From: Allomeiothermus silvanus DSM 9946
Lineage (GTDB): Bacteria > Deinococcota > Deinococci > Deinococcales > Thermaceae
Assembly: GCF_000092125.1 (NCBI RefSeq)
Contig: NC_014212.1
Span: forward strand, 2,752,279 to 2,816,278
DNA: 64,000 bases
Direction: 5' to 3'
In this document: positions 34,996-42,838 of the stretch, one piece after another
How the letters are laid out: each line of letters starts with the position of its first letter
Position numbering within the stretch: the stretch's first letter is position 1
Translations under genes and position numbers: made by a program
The notes under the pieces: generated by a model
The model's database searches: none
Told to the model about the DNA's origin: nothing
What the model saw: only the letters and a program-made list of their open reading frames with translations

Positions 34996-35789
34996 TCTAC
35001 AACCTCATCGCCTAACACTTTTTTTACGAAGGCAATAATGCGTTTCGGGAAAATAAATGTAAAGATACACTTAAACAAACCTAGGTAGCTCTCTATTAGC
35101 CTTGGGTTGAAGTGACACAACATTACTCTTAGGGTGCTCCACAGTTGCATATTGCGCTTTCTAGAGGAAATCCCATTCGGGTTAAGCCTGTAAATCAATA
35201 CCTCATCTGGTAAGTTAGCTACTTTAAATCGCTTTAGTATTCGGAAAAAAAGTTCGTAGTCTTCAGCGGCCTTGTAACGATCACTATAGAAGCCTATCTC
35301 TTGCAAAACCCGTGCACGCATCATAACAGTTGGGTGTGGGAAGGAATTTCTAACATGCATACTCCGACGAAGGTCCGCATCTACCGTATGATAGCGTTTT
35401 TTAGTGATCGTATTTCCTTGTAAATCCACGAAGCGGACCTGCCCTCCCACCAAAGCGTAGTCAGGATGCTCTTCCAAAAACCTAAGCTGGGCAAGGAAAC
35501 GCCCTGGCAAAGCAATATCCCCCGCGTCCAGTCGGGCCACGTATTCGTAACCTCGAGTTAGAATCCACTCCAGCCCATGGTTCAAAGCATGCTCTATCCC
35601 TTGGTTTTGCTCCAGACGCAACAAGTACCCCTGGTGGGGAAATGGTAGTTCTGGCAACGTAATCGGCGGTTGGCTACCATCGTCCACCACTACCACGCCC
35701 AAAGGAATCTCCGTGGGAAGCGTGGAAAGACTGAACTCGAGCCCCTTCTGGTCGTTATAAACCGGGATGAGTAGGGCTACCCTACACAT
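34986..35789 (-). CDS. GT2 glycosyltransferase, chimeric copy 2
   Basis: A 267-residue GT-A glycosyltransferase whose first 122 residues are identical to copy 1. The shared part holds the nucleotide-sugar binding segments (VVVDDGS, RLDAGD). After RFVD the sequence diverges (LQGNTITKKRYHTVDADLRRSMHVRNSFPHP) but remains related, with AAEDYELFFRILKRF conserved. This suggests the same donor and different acceptor. It overlaps the wzy start by 10 bp. The unique half is A+T-rich, consistent with recent acquisition. Confidence 0.85.
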   Translation of the reverse strand: MCRVALLIPVYNDQKGLEFSLSTLPTEIPLGVVVVDDGSQPPITLPELPFPHQGYLLRLEQNQGIEHALNHGLEWILTRGYEYVARLDAGDIALPGRFLAQLRFLEEHPDYALVGGQVRFVDLQGNTITKKRYHTVDADLRRSMHVRNSFPHPTVMMRARVLQEIGFYSDRYKAAEDYELFFRILKRFKVANLPDEVLIYRLNPNGISSRKRNMQLWSTLRVMLCHFNPRLIESYLGLFKCIFTFIFPKRIIAFVKKVLGDEVVEWL

Positions 35790-35923
35790 TTTTAATCTCC
35801 CTATTGACCCTTCCTCTGGATGCTAAGAAAAGCCCCATCACAAACCAAAACAGCGGTTCCGCACCTCTAAATTGCACAAAACAACCTAGGAAATAGAGCA
35901 CAAGATAGGTCCCTATTTCGTCC
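35425..35923. repeat. 499-bp direct repeat, unit 2
   Basis: Same sequence as 33465-33963. Outside the repeat the flanks differ on both sides. Recombination between the units would remove 1,960 bp containing the wzy body and one GT2 C-terminal half, and would leave a single intact GT2 gene. Confidence 0.93.
35782..35923 (-). pseudogene. 3' remnant of a wzy gene inside the repeat
   Basis: This 142-bp piece encodes the last 46 residues or so of the same Wzy protein (GTYLVLYFLGCFVQFRGAEP and on to REIKNV) without any upstream body. It is the scar of the duplication or recombination that made the two GT2 genes. From 35924 to the next stop codon only 32 bp of unmatched A+T-rich DNA remain. Confidence 0.85.
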
Positions 35924-35955
35924 AAAGAGGGGTAGAGCCTCATATTAAATTATTA

Positions 35956-36849
35956 CTATTTACTATTACTGCTCTTCCATGGACTTCTAAATCCATCCTT
36001 AATTCCCTTAAGGAGCCAACGAAAGTTATAAGCCGAAGGGTATCTCCATAAATATTTCCCTATGCCTTTAGCAAAAGAAAGAGCTATCCTAACCTTTTCT
36101 TTAGGAAAAAAGGCCTTGCTCCACAGGAGGATCCACAGTTTGTTTCTAATTTCGTAATAAAATCTTTCTGGTTTGATTCCTTCTAGCGAATGGTACTTAT
36201 GTGACGTTTTATGAACTACTCTGCTAGCTGGTACAAGGACTCCCAGCTCGGATTTGAGTATCCTTGCTGTATATTCAACGTCGTCATTCCATATAAAATA
36301 TTCCTTGATAGGTAAACCATAGGAAGCCACTGCCTGACAGTGGATGAGAAGAGAAACAAAAGAGGCCGAACGTATAGAAAGGAAAGACAACTCTATAGTT
36401 CTTATAAGAAGATCGTAGTCGTTGGTCTTAACATTGGCAATGTTCATCGGGTGCAAAGCACCATCTGTCCACACAACCTTGCTTGCCAATATAAAGGGTT
36501 GTTTTACCTTTTCCTCGAGCGCCTGAGCTGCAAGCTCTAACTCAACTAGGGCTTTTTTATCAGGAATAGTGTCGTCATCCATAAGCCAAAGCCAGTTGTA
36601 CCCCTCCTCGTAAGCCCTCTTCATCCCCTCGTGAAAGCCCCCCGCTCCCCCTTGGTTTTCGAGCAGCCTGAAGACCTCCACCTGGGGGAACTCCTCCTTG
36701 AGCATCTCCGGGGTGCCGTCGGTGGAGGCGTTATCCACCACCAGCACGTGGTCTGGGCGACGGGCCTGGGAAAGCACCGCACTCAGACACTCCCGAAGAA
36801 GCTCTTTGCGGTTATACGTCACAATCACCGCACAAACTGTTTTACCCAT
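35956..36849 (-). CDS. GT2 glycosyltransferase, likely galactofuranosyltransferase
   Basis: A GT-A fold enzyme of 297 residues: CAVIVTYNRKELLRECLSA, VVDNASTDGTPEML, WLWLMDDDTIPD (DXD) and EYFIWNDDVEYTARI near the catalytic base. The WLMDDD and W.DD.E signature is shared by the rhamnosyl/galactofuranosyl-transferase group. Its start overlaps the UDP-galactopyranose mutase stop by 8 bp, so use of UDP-galactofuranose is a reasonable inference. The 3' half is A+T-rich while the 5' half has host-like composition. Confidence 0.8.
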   Translation of the reverse strand: MGKTVCAVIVTYNRKELLRECLSAVLSQARRPDHVLVVDNASTDGTPEMLKEEFPQVEVFRLLENQGGAGGFHEGMKRAYEEGYNWLWLMDDDTIPDKKALVELELAAQALEEKVKQPFILASKVVWTDGALHPMNIANVKTNDYDLLIRTIELSFLSIRSASFVSLLIHCQAVASYGLPIKEYFIWNDDVEYTARILKSELGVLVPASRVVHKTSHKYHSLEGIKPERFYYEIRNKLWILLWSKAFFPKEKVRIALSFAKGIGKYLWRYPSAYNFRWLLKGIKDGFRSPWKSSNSK

Positions 36850-37963
36850 GGGCTAACTCCTCAAATAGCTTTAGCGCCCGGGCCACTGCCTGGTCCATGT
36901 TGTAGTAGCGGTAGTCCCCAAGCCGACCTGCAAAGAGCACCGTCTCGAGCTTCTCCGCCTCCCTCAGGTAAAGCCGGTATCTCTCCTCGTTCTCCTCCCG
37001 CGGCACCGGGTAGTAGGGCTCATTCTTCTTGGGCTCGTAGGCCTCTGGGTACTCGTAACAGAGGACGGTATGGGGAAGGTAAGCCTGCCCCGTTAGGTGC
37101 TTGAACTCGGTGACACGGGTGTAGGGGTGCTCGTTCGGGTAGTTCACCGTCCCCACATCCTGGAACCAAGGCCCGGGGTGACTTTCCAAGCGGAACCTTA
37201 GGGAGCGGTAGGGCAAGGGACCGTGGAGGTAGTCGAAGAACTCGTCCATGGGCCCCGTGAAGATGAGCCGGTCAAACTTGATCTCCTCTTCCACCTCCTT
37301 CCAATCTGCCCCCAAGAGCACCTTGATATTGGGGTGGGCAAGCATCCGCCGGAAGAGGGCCGTGTACCCCTCCTTGGGCATGGCCTGGTAGGTGTCCTGG
37401 AAGTAGCGGGTGTCATAGCTCACTAAGACGGGCACCCGAGCCGTCACCGTAGGAGAGAGTTCCTCAGGGCGTAGGCCCCACTGCTTCAGGGTATAGCTTT
37501 CGAACACGTTTTTGTAGACATAGTCCGCCAGGAAACGGAGATCTGGATCTTCGATTTCTTTCAGCTTCAGTATAGGCACCCGCGCCCCGTAGCCGCAGTG
37601 AGCTATGAGCTTTTCCTCCAACTTATCCGCAAGCCTCTCGGAAAAGAGTGCCCTTAAGGAGGCCAAGCTAAAGGGAAGGGGGATCTCCTTCCCTTCGATC
37701 ACCGCCCGCACCCGGTGGTAGTAGGGCCGCCACTCGGTGAAGCGGGAAAGATGGTCGAAAACCTTCTTGCTATTGGTGTGGAAGATATGGGGGCCATATT
37801 TGTGCACCAACACCCCGTGCTCGTCGTAGTAATCGTAGGCATTACCTGCAATGTGATTGCGCCGTTCTACCACGAGCACCTTTTGCCCCAACTGAGAGGC
37901 GATGCGCTCGGCTAAAACTGCGCCAGTGTAACCCGCTCCTACAATCAGCCAGTCTACCTTCAC
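36842..37963 (-). CDS. glf: UDP-galactopyranose mutase
   Basis: A flavoenzyme that interconverts UDP-galactopyranose and UDP-galactofuranose, the donor for galactofuranose-containing surface polymers. It shows the FAD-binding VDWLIVGAGYTGAVLAERIA, RRNHIAGNAYDYYDEHGVLVHKYGPHIFHT, KQWGLRPEEL, and the C-terminal FAGRLGDYRYYNMDQAVARAL. The start is the GTG (giving MKVDWLIVG) with GGAGGAAT seven bases upstream, overlapping the flippase stop (GTGA). That gives 373 residues, normal for the family. Confidence 0.93.
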   Translation of the reverse strand: MKVDWLIVGAGYTGAVLAERIASQLGQKVLVVERRNHIAGNAYDYYDEHGVLVHKYGPHIFHTNSKKVFDHLSRFTEWRPYYHRVRAVIEGKEIPLPFSLASLRALFSERLADKLEEKLIAHCGYGARVPILKLKEIEDPDLRFLADYVYKNVFESYTLKQWGLRPEELSPTVTARVPVLVSYDTRYFQDTYQAMPKEGYTALFRRMLAHPNIKVLLGADWKEVEEEIKFDRLIFTGPMDEFFDYLHGPLPYRSLRFRLESHPGPWFQDVGTVNYPNEHPYTRVTEFKHLTGQAYLPHTVLCYEYPEAYEPKKNEPYYPVPREENEERYRLYLREAEKLETVLFAGRLGDYRYYNMDQAVARALKLFEELAHG

Positions 37964-39243
37964 GCTGTATTCCTCCGCATTTGCCAGGGGGTTTTGCCGC
38001 TGCGCCAAAGATAAAACAAGATACCCCCTGTTACGAATACCTCTACCAAGACCACGACGTAAGCCATGCCAACATGAGCTAGCCTGGGCACCAGCACCAG
38101 GGCCAGCCCAAGGTTCAGCAGGCCCGCCATCAAGATTACAACGTTGAACGGGCGATCCAGCCCTAAAGCCAGCATCCACTGAATGCCTAGCGCATTGCTC
38201 AGGGCAATCATGGGCAGTAATAGGGCAAGAATACGCATCAGCGGCGCGGCTGGTTCATAGCCTGTTCCCAACAAAAGTTTCACGATCCAAGGAGCCAGGA
38301 TGGCCACCAAACAAGCCCCTATCAATCCCCCCAACCCCATGACTACTGTCACCCTACTAGCGAGCCATGCAGCATCCCGCATAGAGTATCTGGCCAAATG
38401 GCTCAGGCGGGGAAAGAAGGTGCGGTTGAGGGGCTCGAGCATGCCCAAAAAGGCCTTGGTCAGCCGCTCAGCTCCAGCGTAATAGGCCACCAGATGTGGA
38501 GCGACAAAAAGCCCCAGGATAAATACGTTGCCCACGGTGTACAAGCTTACTGCCGCACGAAAGAAGAACAAACTCCAGCCCGAGCGTAAGGCCTCCAAAA
38601 CGATATGCCATCCAGCCCAGCGGAAGCCCACCTCGCGGTAAGCCCAAAAAAGAGCCAGACCGCTGGCCAGCGCTGAAGAGAGGCCTTGTAAAAACAGCAC
38701 CTTCCAGGCATCGGAGGGTTCACGTACCAGAGCGAAAATGAGAATCAGGCTCGCTAATTTTGTGCCTACCTCGAGCCCAGCCACCAAACGCAAACGCTCT
38801 AATCCCTGGAAAAACCAAATCGGGCTGAAAGCCCAGGCTACCGCCCAGAAAACACCGGACCATAAGAGAGGGGGATTACGCCCCAAATTATCCACCCACA
38901 GGCTCAGCAGGAACGTCAATAAGATGGCGAGTAGCGCCAAAATCAGCTTGGCCCCAGAAACCCCCGCCAACAGCTCAGCCAACTTGGTTTGATCTGTTCG
39001 GTACCGCGCAACTTCGCGAGTGGCCGAGAGGTTGAAGCCATACTCAACGAGTAGACTTAAGTACTGAGCAAATGACTGTACGATGGCCACAGACCCCCAA
39101 CCCTCCGGCCCCAGAACCCTGGCCAGATAAGGAAGCGTAAGGAGGGGCAGCAGGTAATTGGCAAACTGCACCCCATAAAGGGCTAGAAGGTTCTGCACGG
39201 TGCTCCCCCTGAGGAGCTGGCCTGCTCGAGCAGCTATGTTCAC
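37960..39243 (-). CDS. polysaccharide flippase (Wzx type)
   Basis: A MATE-like polysaccharide transporter with about 12-14 transmembrane helices over 427 residues, expected to flip lipid-linked repeat units across the inner membrane. N-terminal features are typical: LALYGVQFANYLLPLLTLPYLARVLGPEGWG and AQYLSLLVEYGFNLSATREVA. It is followed by glf with a 4-bp overlap. A 181-bp stretch separates it from the MNT gene upstream. Confidence 0.88.
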   Translation of the reverse strand: MNIAARAGQLLRGSTVQNLLALYGVQFANYLLPLLTLPYLARVLGPEGWGSVAIVQSFAQYLSLLVEYGFNLSATREVARYRTDQTKLAELLAGVSGAKLILALLAILLTFLLSLWVDNLGRNPPLLWSGVFWAVAWAFSPIWFFQGLERLRLVAGLEVGTKLASLILIFALVREPSDAWKVLFLQGLSSALASGLALFWAYREVGFRWAGWHIVLEALRSGWSLFFFRAAVSLYTVGNVFILGLFVAPHLVAYYAGAERLTKAFLGMLEPLNRTFFPRLSHLARYSMRDAAWLASRVTVVMGLGGLIGACLVAILAPWIVKLLLGTGYEPAAPLMRILALLLPMIALSNALGIQWMLALGLDRPFNVVILMAGLLNLGLALVLVPRLAHVGMAYVVVLVEVFVTGGILFYLWRSGKTPWQMRRNTA

Positions 39244-39245
39244 AT

Positions 39246-39424
39246 CTACCTCTCCAAGGCCTCAAAGGGACGCCAGGCCAGGTGCTCAGTTAGACGAAGG
39301 AAGGCAGCCTGGGCAAGTGGGAACTCCACCAAGTAACTAGGGCTCTGCGGGCGATACCGATCCACCACATCCCCATCGCGCCCACTCGCTCCCGCACCCG
39401 CTCGAGCCAGTCCACGGGGGCATT
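39246..39424 (-). other. non-coding or decayed small-gene region
   Basis: Between the MNT gene and the flippase one minus-strand frame ends GDVVDRYRPQSPSYLVEF, then a tail to FEALER and a stop. The GDVV..Y.....YLVEF pattern resembles small DUF4926-type proteins often found near toxin-antitoxin genes. There is no convincing start, and the N-terminal part lies in another frame. It may be a decayed remnant. Confidence 0.25.
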
Positions 39425-39739
39425 CTAGCAGAAGCCTGCCCGCCCCCATATCCAGACCACCTCGCGCTCGAGGGTCTTGGCTAGGCGAGGGCTCCGCCGG
39501 GGCAACGCACACCACTCTTCCAGGGTGTAGACCAGCGCCTCGGCAGGCACCGGCAGGCTTTCCAAGGGAAGCAGGGCCATGCGCCGCTCAAAGGGAATGG
39601 CGCAGGAGTTTAGAACAATCAGCAGATCGAGGTCGCTGCCCACCCCGTAATCCCCCCGGGCATAGGAGCCAAACACCCCTACCGCCAAAAGACCGGGGAC
39701 TTCCAGGGTGCTCACCCAGGTCTCTAAGGCCGAAAACAC
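39425..39739 (-). CDS. MNT-domain nucleotidyltransferase
   Basis: A minimal nucleotidyltransferase of about 104 residues with the signature GSYARGDYGVGSDLDLLIVL (GSx..SDxDL). Such proteins act as antitoxins that AMPylate or otherwise neutralise HEPN ribonucleases, or remain of unknown role. I chose the GTG one base after the HEPN stop. The pair is embedded in the polysaccharide locus between a broken galE and the flippase, which suggests it arrived as a mobile module. Confidence 0.75.
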   Translation of the reverse strand: MFSALETWVSTLEVPGLLAVGVFGSYARGDYGVGSDLDLLIVLNSCAIPFERRMALLPLESLPVPAEALVYTLEEWCALPRRSPRLAKTLEREVVWIWGRAGFC

Positions 39740-39740
39740 C

Positions 39741-40130
39741 TCATCCCGGCGGGGCCATCTGAGCGTGGACGAACGCAAAGATCTCACCGGCATACGCCAG
39801 AGCCTCCCTACTTTGCAAAGAACCATAGTGCTCGGCGGGAGCGCCCTCCGGATAGGCGTCCGGGTAGCGAGTGGGAATATAGAGCGCATCCAGAGAGCGG
39901 GCTTTTTCGATGAGCAGCGGAGGCACTGCAAGGGGAAGCTCCGCCAACAGCCGAGCCACCAGATGCCCCCAAGCCTCCTGACCCAGATGCAGGTGCAGCG
40001 CCTTAACCGATTTTTCTGCGGCCTGCTGCGCAGCGAAACAGGACCACTCATGCCGACCGGCCCGCGCAGCAATGTCCGCCGGCTCGAGGTCATGCTCGGC
40101 CTGGCGTAGCCAGTCAAGGGCGCGGTTCAT
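39741..40130 (-). CDS. HEPN-domain protein
   Basis: A helical HEPN-family protein of 129 residues: ALDWLRQAEHDL, then WSCFAAQQAAEKSVKALHLHLG, and SLDALYIPTRYPDAYPEGAPAEHY, the classic family segments. The canonical Rx4-6H ribonuclease motif is not evident, so toxicity is uncertain; this subgroup often pairs with an MNT protein as here. The start is the ATG giving MNRALDWL. It begins 14 bp after the end of the galE remnant and its stop is one base from the MNT start. Confidence 0.75.
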   Translation of the reverse strand: MNRALDWLRQAEHDLEPADIAARAGRHEWSCFAAQQAAEKSVKALHLHLGQEAWGHLVARLLAELPLAVPPLLIEKARSLDALYIPTRYPDAYPEGAPAEHYGSLQSREALAYAGEIFAFVHAQMAPPG

Positions 40131-40144
40131 CGCCTCAGCATACC

Positions 40145-40516
40145 CTAGCCGGGGCCCAGGCGGCTGTGCCAGCGCCAGGCGGTCTTTACGATGCCTTCGA
40201 GGTCCCACCGGGCCTGCCAGCTTAGCACCCGCCCTGCCTTGGCCGGGTCGGCCACTAGCTCAGGAGGGTCTCCGGAGCGTCTGGGCGCCTACACGAAAGG
40301 CACCTCGTGCCCCCCAACCTGCTCCACCATCCCGATCACCTGGCGCACACTGTGGCCGGTACCGGTACCCAGGTTAAAGACATCGGACGCACCGCCCTCC
40401 CACAAGTATTCCAGCGCCCGCACATGGGCCTGGGCCAGATCGGCCACGTGAATGTAGTCGCGGATCGCCGTGCCATCGGGGGTGGGATAGTCGGTACCGA
40501 AGACCCGCATGCTCAT
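40145..40516 (-). pseudogene. galE: 5'-truncated UDP-glucose 4-epimerase (galE) remnant
   Basis: Only the C-terminal third of a GalE remains: VFGTDYPTPDGTAIRDYIHV, AQAHVRALEYL, NLGTGTGHSVRQVI and, beyond an in-frame TAG (40289-40291), [18 protein letters not shown] and [14 protein letters not shown]. The NAD-binding domain and catalytic Tyr-Lys are missing. The ATG overlaps the stop of the preceding epimerase gene (ATGA), so the fragment up to the TAG may still be translated. UDP-galactose would need another epimerase. Confidence 0.85.
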
Positions 40517-42831
40517 AAGCGCTCCTCTTTGAAATAGGCGATGGTGCGCAGCAAGCCCTCCCTTACCGGAACCTTGGGCTCCCAGCCCAAAAGCTCGCGG
40601 GCCAGGGTGATGTCCGGACGGCGCTGCTTGGGGTCGTCCTGGGGGAGCGGCTCGTGCACAATGGGCAAGCTAGTCCCCACCAGCTCCTGCACCAGCCGGG
40701 CCAGCTCGAGCATGGTGTATTCCTCCGGGTTTCCCAAGTTGACCGGCTCGGGGTAATCCACCGCCATCAGCCGCGCGATGCCCTCTACCAGGTCATCCAC
40801 ATACTGAAAACTGCGGGTCTGGGAACCGTCGCCATAGACCGTGAGCGGCTCGCCCCGCAGGGCCTGGGCGATGAAGTTGGTGACCACCCGCCCGTCCTCA
40901 GGGTCCATGCGCGGGCCGTAGGTGTTGTGGCAGAAGACGCCATTTCCTGCGACGAAGTTTTCTGCTTCCGGTACAGAAAAGTCGTAGACCGTAGCTGTGA
41001 CAAGACAGGGCCTGACCTCCTTGACCGTGCTCCAGACGATATCCCCTTCCCGTCGGGCGTTGAGCTTTTGACATACGCCCTGGTCCCAAGAGAGGAGATC
41101 AAAGTTGTCCAGAGCACACACCGTCACCCGGTAAAAAGGATAGCGCTTAGCGGCGGTTTTCTTTCTGCCTACCCAAGACTCGTAGCGCCCCATGCTGGCC
41201 ACGATGCCAAAGCGGAGGAGAAGGTAGACGAGTCCATAAGCGATCTCCTCCGAAGCCGTGTCAAATACGAGCTCGTTGCCGAGCTTCTTGCCGCTATGGG
41301 TGCCATCCCCACAACGGTAACCTTCCAAAAAGTATTTTAGACGAGAGAGGGGAAGCTGAAGCACCCAGGAAGGAATCCGCTTTTGCAGCCCCAAAACTTG
41401 GGTGAAGAGGACGTAAAGGGCCCTAGAGTGGAGATAGAGCCCGGGGGCGCGGCGGGGGCTAGGCGGGATGTACCCCACCTTTGCCCTGAAATAGGTTTCA
41501 AGGATTTCCCTAGCCTTACGAACAAACGCATCATCGGAAGATAGGCTGATGAAGTACCTGCGCTTCGCCCCATACGCTCCGCCCTCGGCTAGGTACAGGC
41601 CGAAAAGCCATAGGAGGTCCTCCGTTACCCGCACCCAGTTGGGCAACCAGACGTTGGAGTCTCCGTAGAGGCCGAACTCCGCCCCCTCGGGCACTTCCCA
41701 GCCCAAGGCCTGAAGCACGGCGAGGGGAACAAGCCCTTGACGCATCCACTGCTTCGTGGCACAGGTGGCAGAGTTGCGGGCGTTGGGTCCCCGGAAGCGT
41801 CCTTGATTTAGGGCTATCTCATGAAGGCGCTCCCGTTCCGCCTCGATGCGTCCGGAGAAGGTGGGGTGGCGTACCGCCCAGCGCCACAGCCACTCGGGAG
41901 AGCCATCCAAGGAAGCGAAGCTCTGGGCAAGGTTCAAGACCTCGAGGTCCTGCTCCAAGACCGCTAGGCGGGCGGGCACGGCTACGTAATCTCCCGGCCT
42001 CAGCTCCCGAACGGGCTTAGCCACAGGCTTGCCATCGGGCCCCCGAACAAAGAGGCTGTGGTCCCCCGTTACCTTGACGGTACGGCCGTAGCGGAGGCGA
42101 ACCTCATAGGCTTCCTGCTGAACTGGGTGCCCGATGAAGTAAGTAGCCCGTTTAAGCTCTACCCGAAGGTCCTCCGGATCAAAGCTGGGAACCAGGACTT
42201 CCCTAGGAACCTCTGGGGCCAAGCCTACCCGCTCGGCATAGGTTTCGGCCGTTTCCAGGTGAGCTTGCCCGTCGTTAAAGAAAAAGAGGTACTCGTCCGC
42301 AAGGACACTGTTGAAGATGCGGATGATCCGCACCGGCACCCCGTAGGTGCGGTGATAGGCCAGGGTCAGGGTCTCGGCGTAGCGCTTGGCCTCGTCGTAG
42401 ACCGAGCGGGGGCCAATGGGGTTGACATTGCCCCAGTAGGTCTCGGGCTGGGGGTGCACCAGGGGGTCGCCGTAGACCTCGCTGGTCGAGGCCAGGAAAA
42501 AAGCGGCTTTGCGGGCTAAAGCCAGCTCCAAGAGGTGCCGGGTACCCTCGGCGTTTACCCGCATAGTCTCGAGGGGCATCTTCAGGTAGCGGGGAGGGGA
42601 GGCCGGGGAGGCAAAGTGCATCACCCAGTCGAAGGCTCCCGCGACCTCGAGCGGCCTCGCAGCATCGGCCTCGAGGAAGCTGAAGCCGGCAAAGGGGGTG
42701 AGGTACTCGAGGTTTTGCCGCTGCCCGGTACAGAAGTTGTCTACCCCCAAGACCTTGTGCCCTTCCCTAAGGAGGCGTTCGGCCAGGTGGCTGCCGACGA
42801 AGCCTGCGGCTCCGGTGAGCAGGATGCGCAT
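40513..42831 (-). CDS. UDP-glucuronate decarboxylase interrupted by an intein
   Basis: The two host parts join to a 310-residue short-chain dehydrogenase/reductase that matches UDP-xylose synthase (UXS). It has GAAGFVGSHLAERLL, HFASPASPPRYLKMP, LASTSEVYGDPLVHPQPE, YWGNVNPIGPRSVYDEAKR (catalytic Tyr/Lys) and RIFN-TYGPRMDPEDGRVV. It decarboxylates UDP-glucuronate to UDP-xylose in the cytoplasm, and its substrate would come from the UDP-glucose dehydrogenase encoded just upstream. Residues 175-636 are an in-frame intein between Asn174 and Thr637. The enzyme can only be active after splicing because RIFNTYGPRM lies at the substrate-binding site. Reading both halves in one open frame with intact splice residues suggests a functional precursor. 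Confidence 0.9.
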   Translation of the reverse strand: MRILLTGAAGFVGSHLAERLLREGHKVLGVDNFCTGQRQNLEYLTPFAGFSFLEADAARPLEVAGAFDWVMHFASPASPPRYLKMPLETMRVNAEGTRHLLELALARKAAFFLASTSEVYGDPLVHPQPETYWGNVNPIGPRSVYDEAKRYAETLTLAYHRTYGVPVRIIRIFNSVLADEYLFFFNDGQAHLETAETYAERVGLAPEVPREVLVPSFDPEDLRVELKRATYFIGHPVQQEAYEVRLRYGRTVKVTGDHSLFVRGPDGKPVAKPVRELRPGDYVAVPARLAVLEQDLEVLNLAQSFASLDGSPEWLWRWAVRHPTFSGRIEAERERLHEIALNQGRFRGPNARNSATCATKQWMRQGLVPLAVLQALGWEVPEGAEFGLYGDSNVWLPNWVRVTEDLLWLFGLYLAEGGAYGAKRRYFISLSSDDAFVRKAREILETYFRAKVGYIPPSPRRAPGLYLHSRALYVLFTQVLGLQKRIPSWVLQLPLSRLKYFLEGYRCGDGTHSGKKLGNELVFDTASEEIAYGLVYLLLRFGIVASMGRYESWVGRKKTAAKRYPFYRVTVCALDNFDLLSWDQGVCQKLNARREGDIVWSTVKEVRPCLVTATVYDFSVPEAENFVAGNGVFCHNTYGPRMDPEDGRVVTNFIAQALRGEPLTVYGDGSQTRSFQYVDDLVEGIARLMAVDYPEPVNLGNPEEYTMLELARLVQELVGTSLPIVHEPLPQDDPKQRRPDITLARELLGWEPKVPVREGLLRTIAYFKEERL
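40924..42309 (-). other. intein with LAGLIDADG homing endonuclease
   Basis: A 462-residue protein intron with all expected blocks. Ser1 opens block A (SVLADEYLFFFN) after host Asn. Block B is VTGDHSLFV, and RELRPGDYVAVP is the N4-type block. LAGLIDADG motif 1 is LFGLYLAEG and motif 2 is FLEGYRCGDG, with RIPSWVLQLP between and VYLLLRFGIVASM after. Block F is VYDFSVPEAENFV and block G is GNGVFCHN, followed by host Thr. Both endonuclease motifs keep an acidic residue, so nuclease activity is plausible. Confidence 0.93.
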
Positions 42832-42838
42832 GGGCCGA

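Noticed and set aside
40924-42309. The epimerase insertion as an ordinary extra domain rather than an intein
   Set aside because: The insertion has splice-junction residues (Ser1, HN/T), HINT blocks A, B, F and G and LAGLIDADG motifs in the correct order, and removing it restores the uninterrupted RIFNTYGPRM motif.
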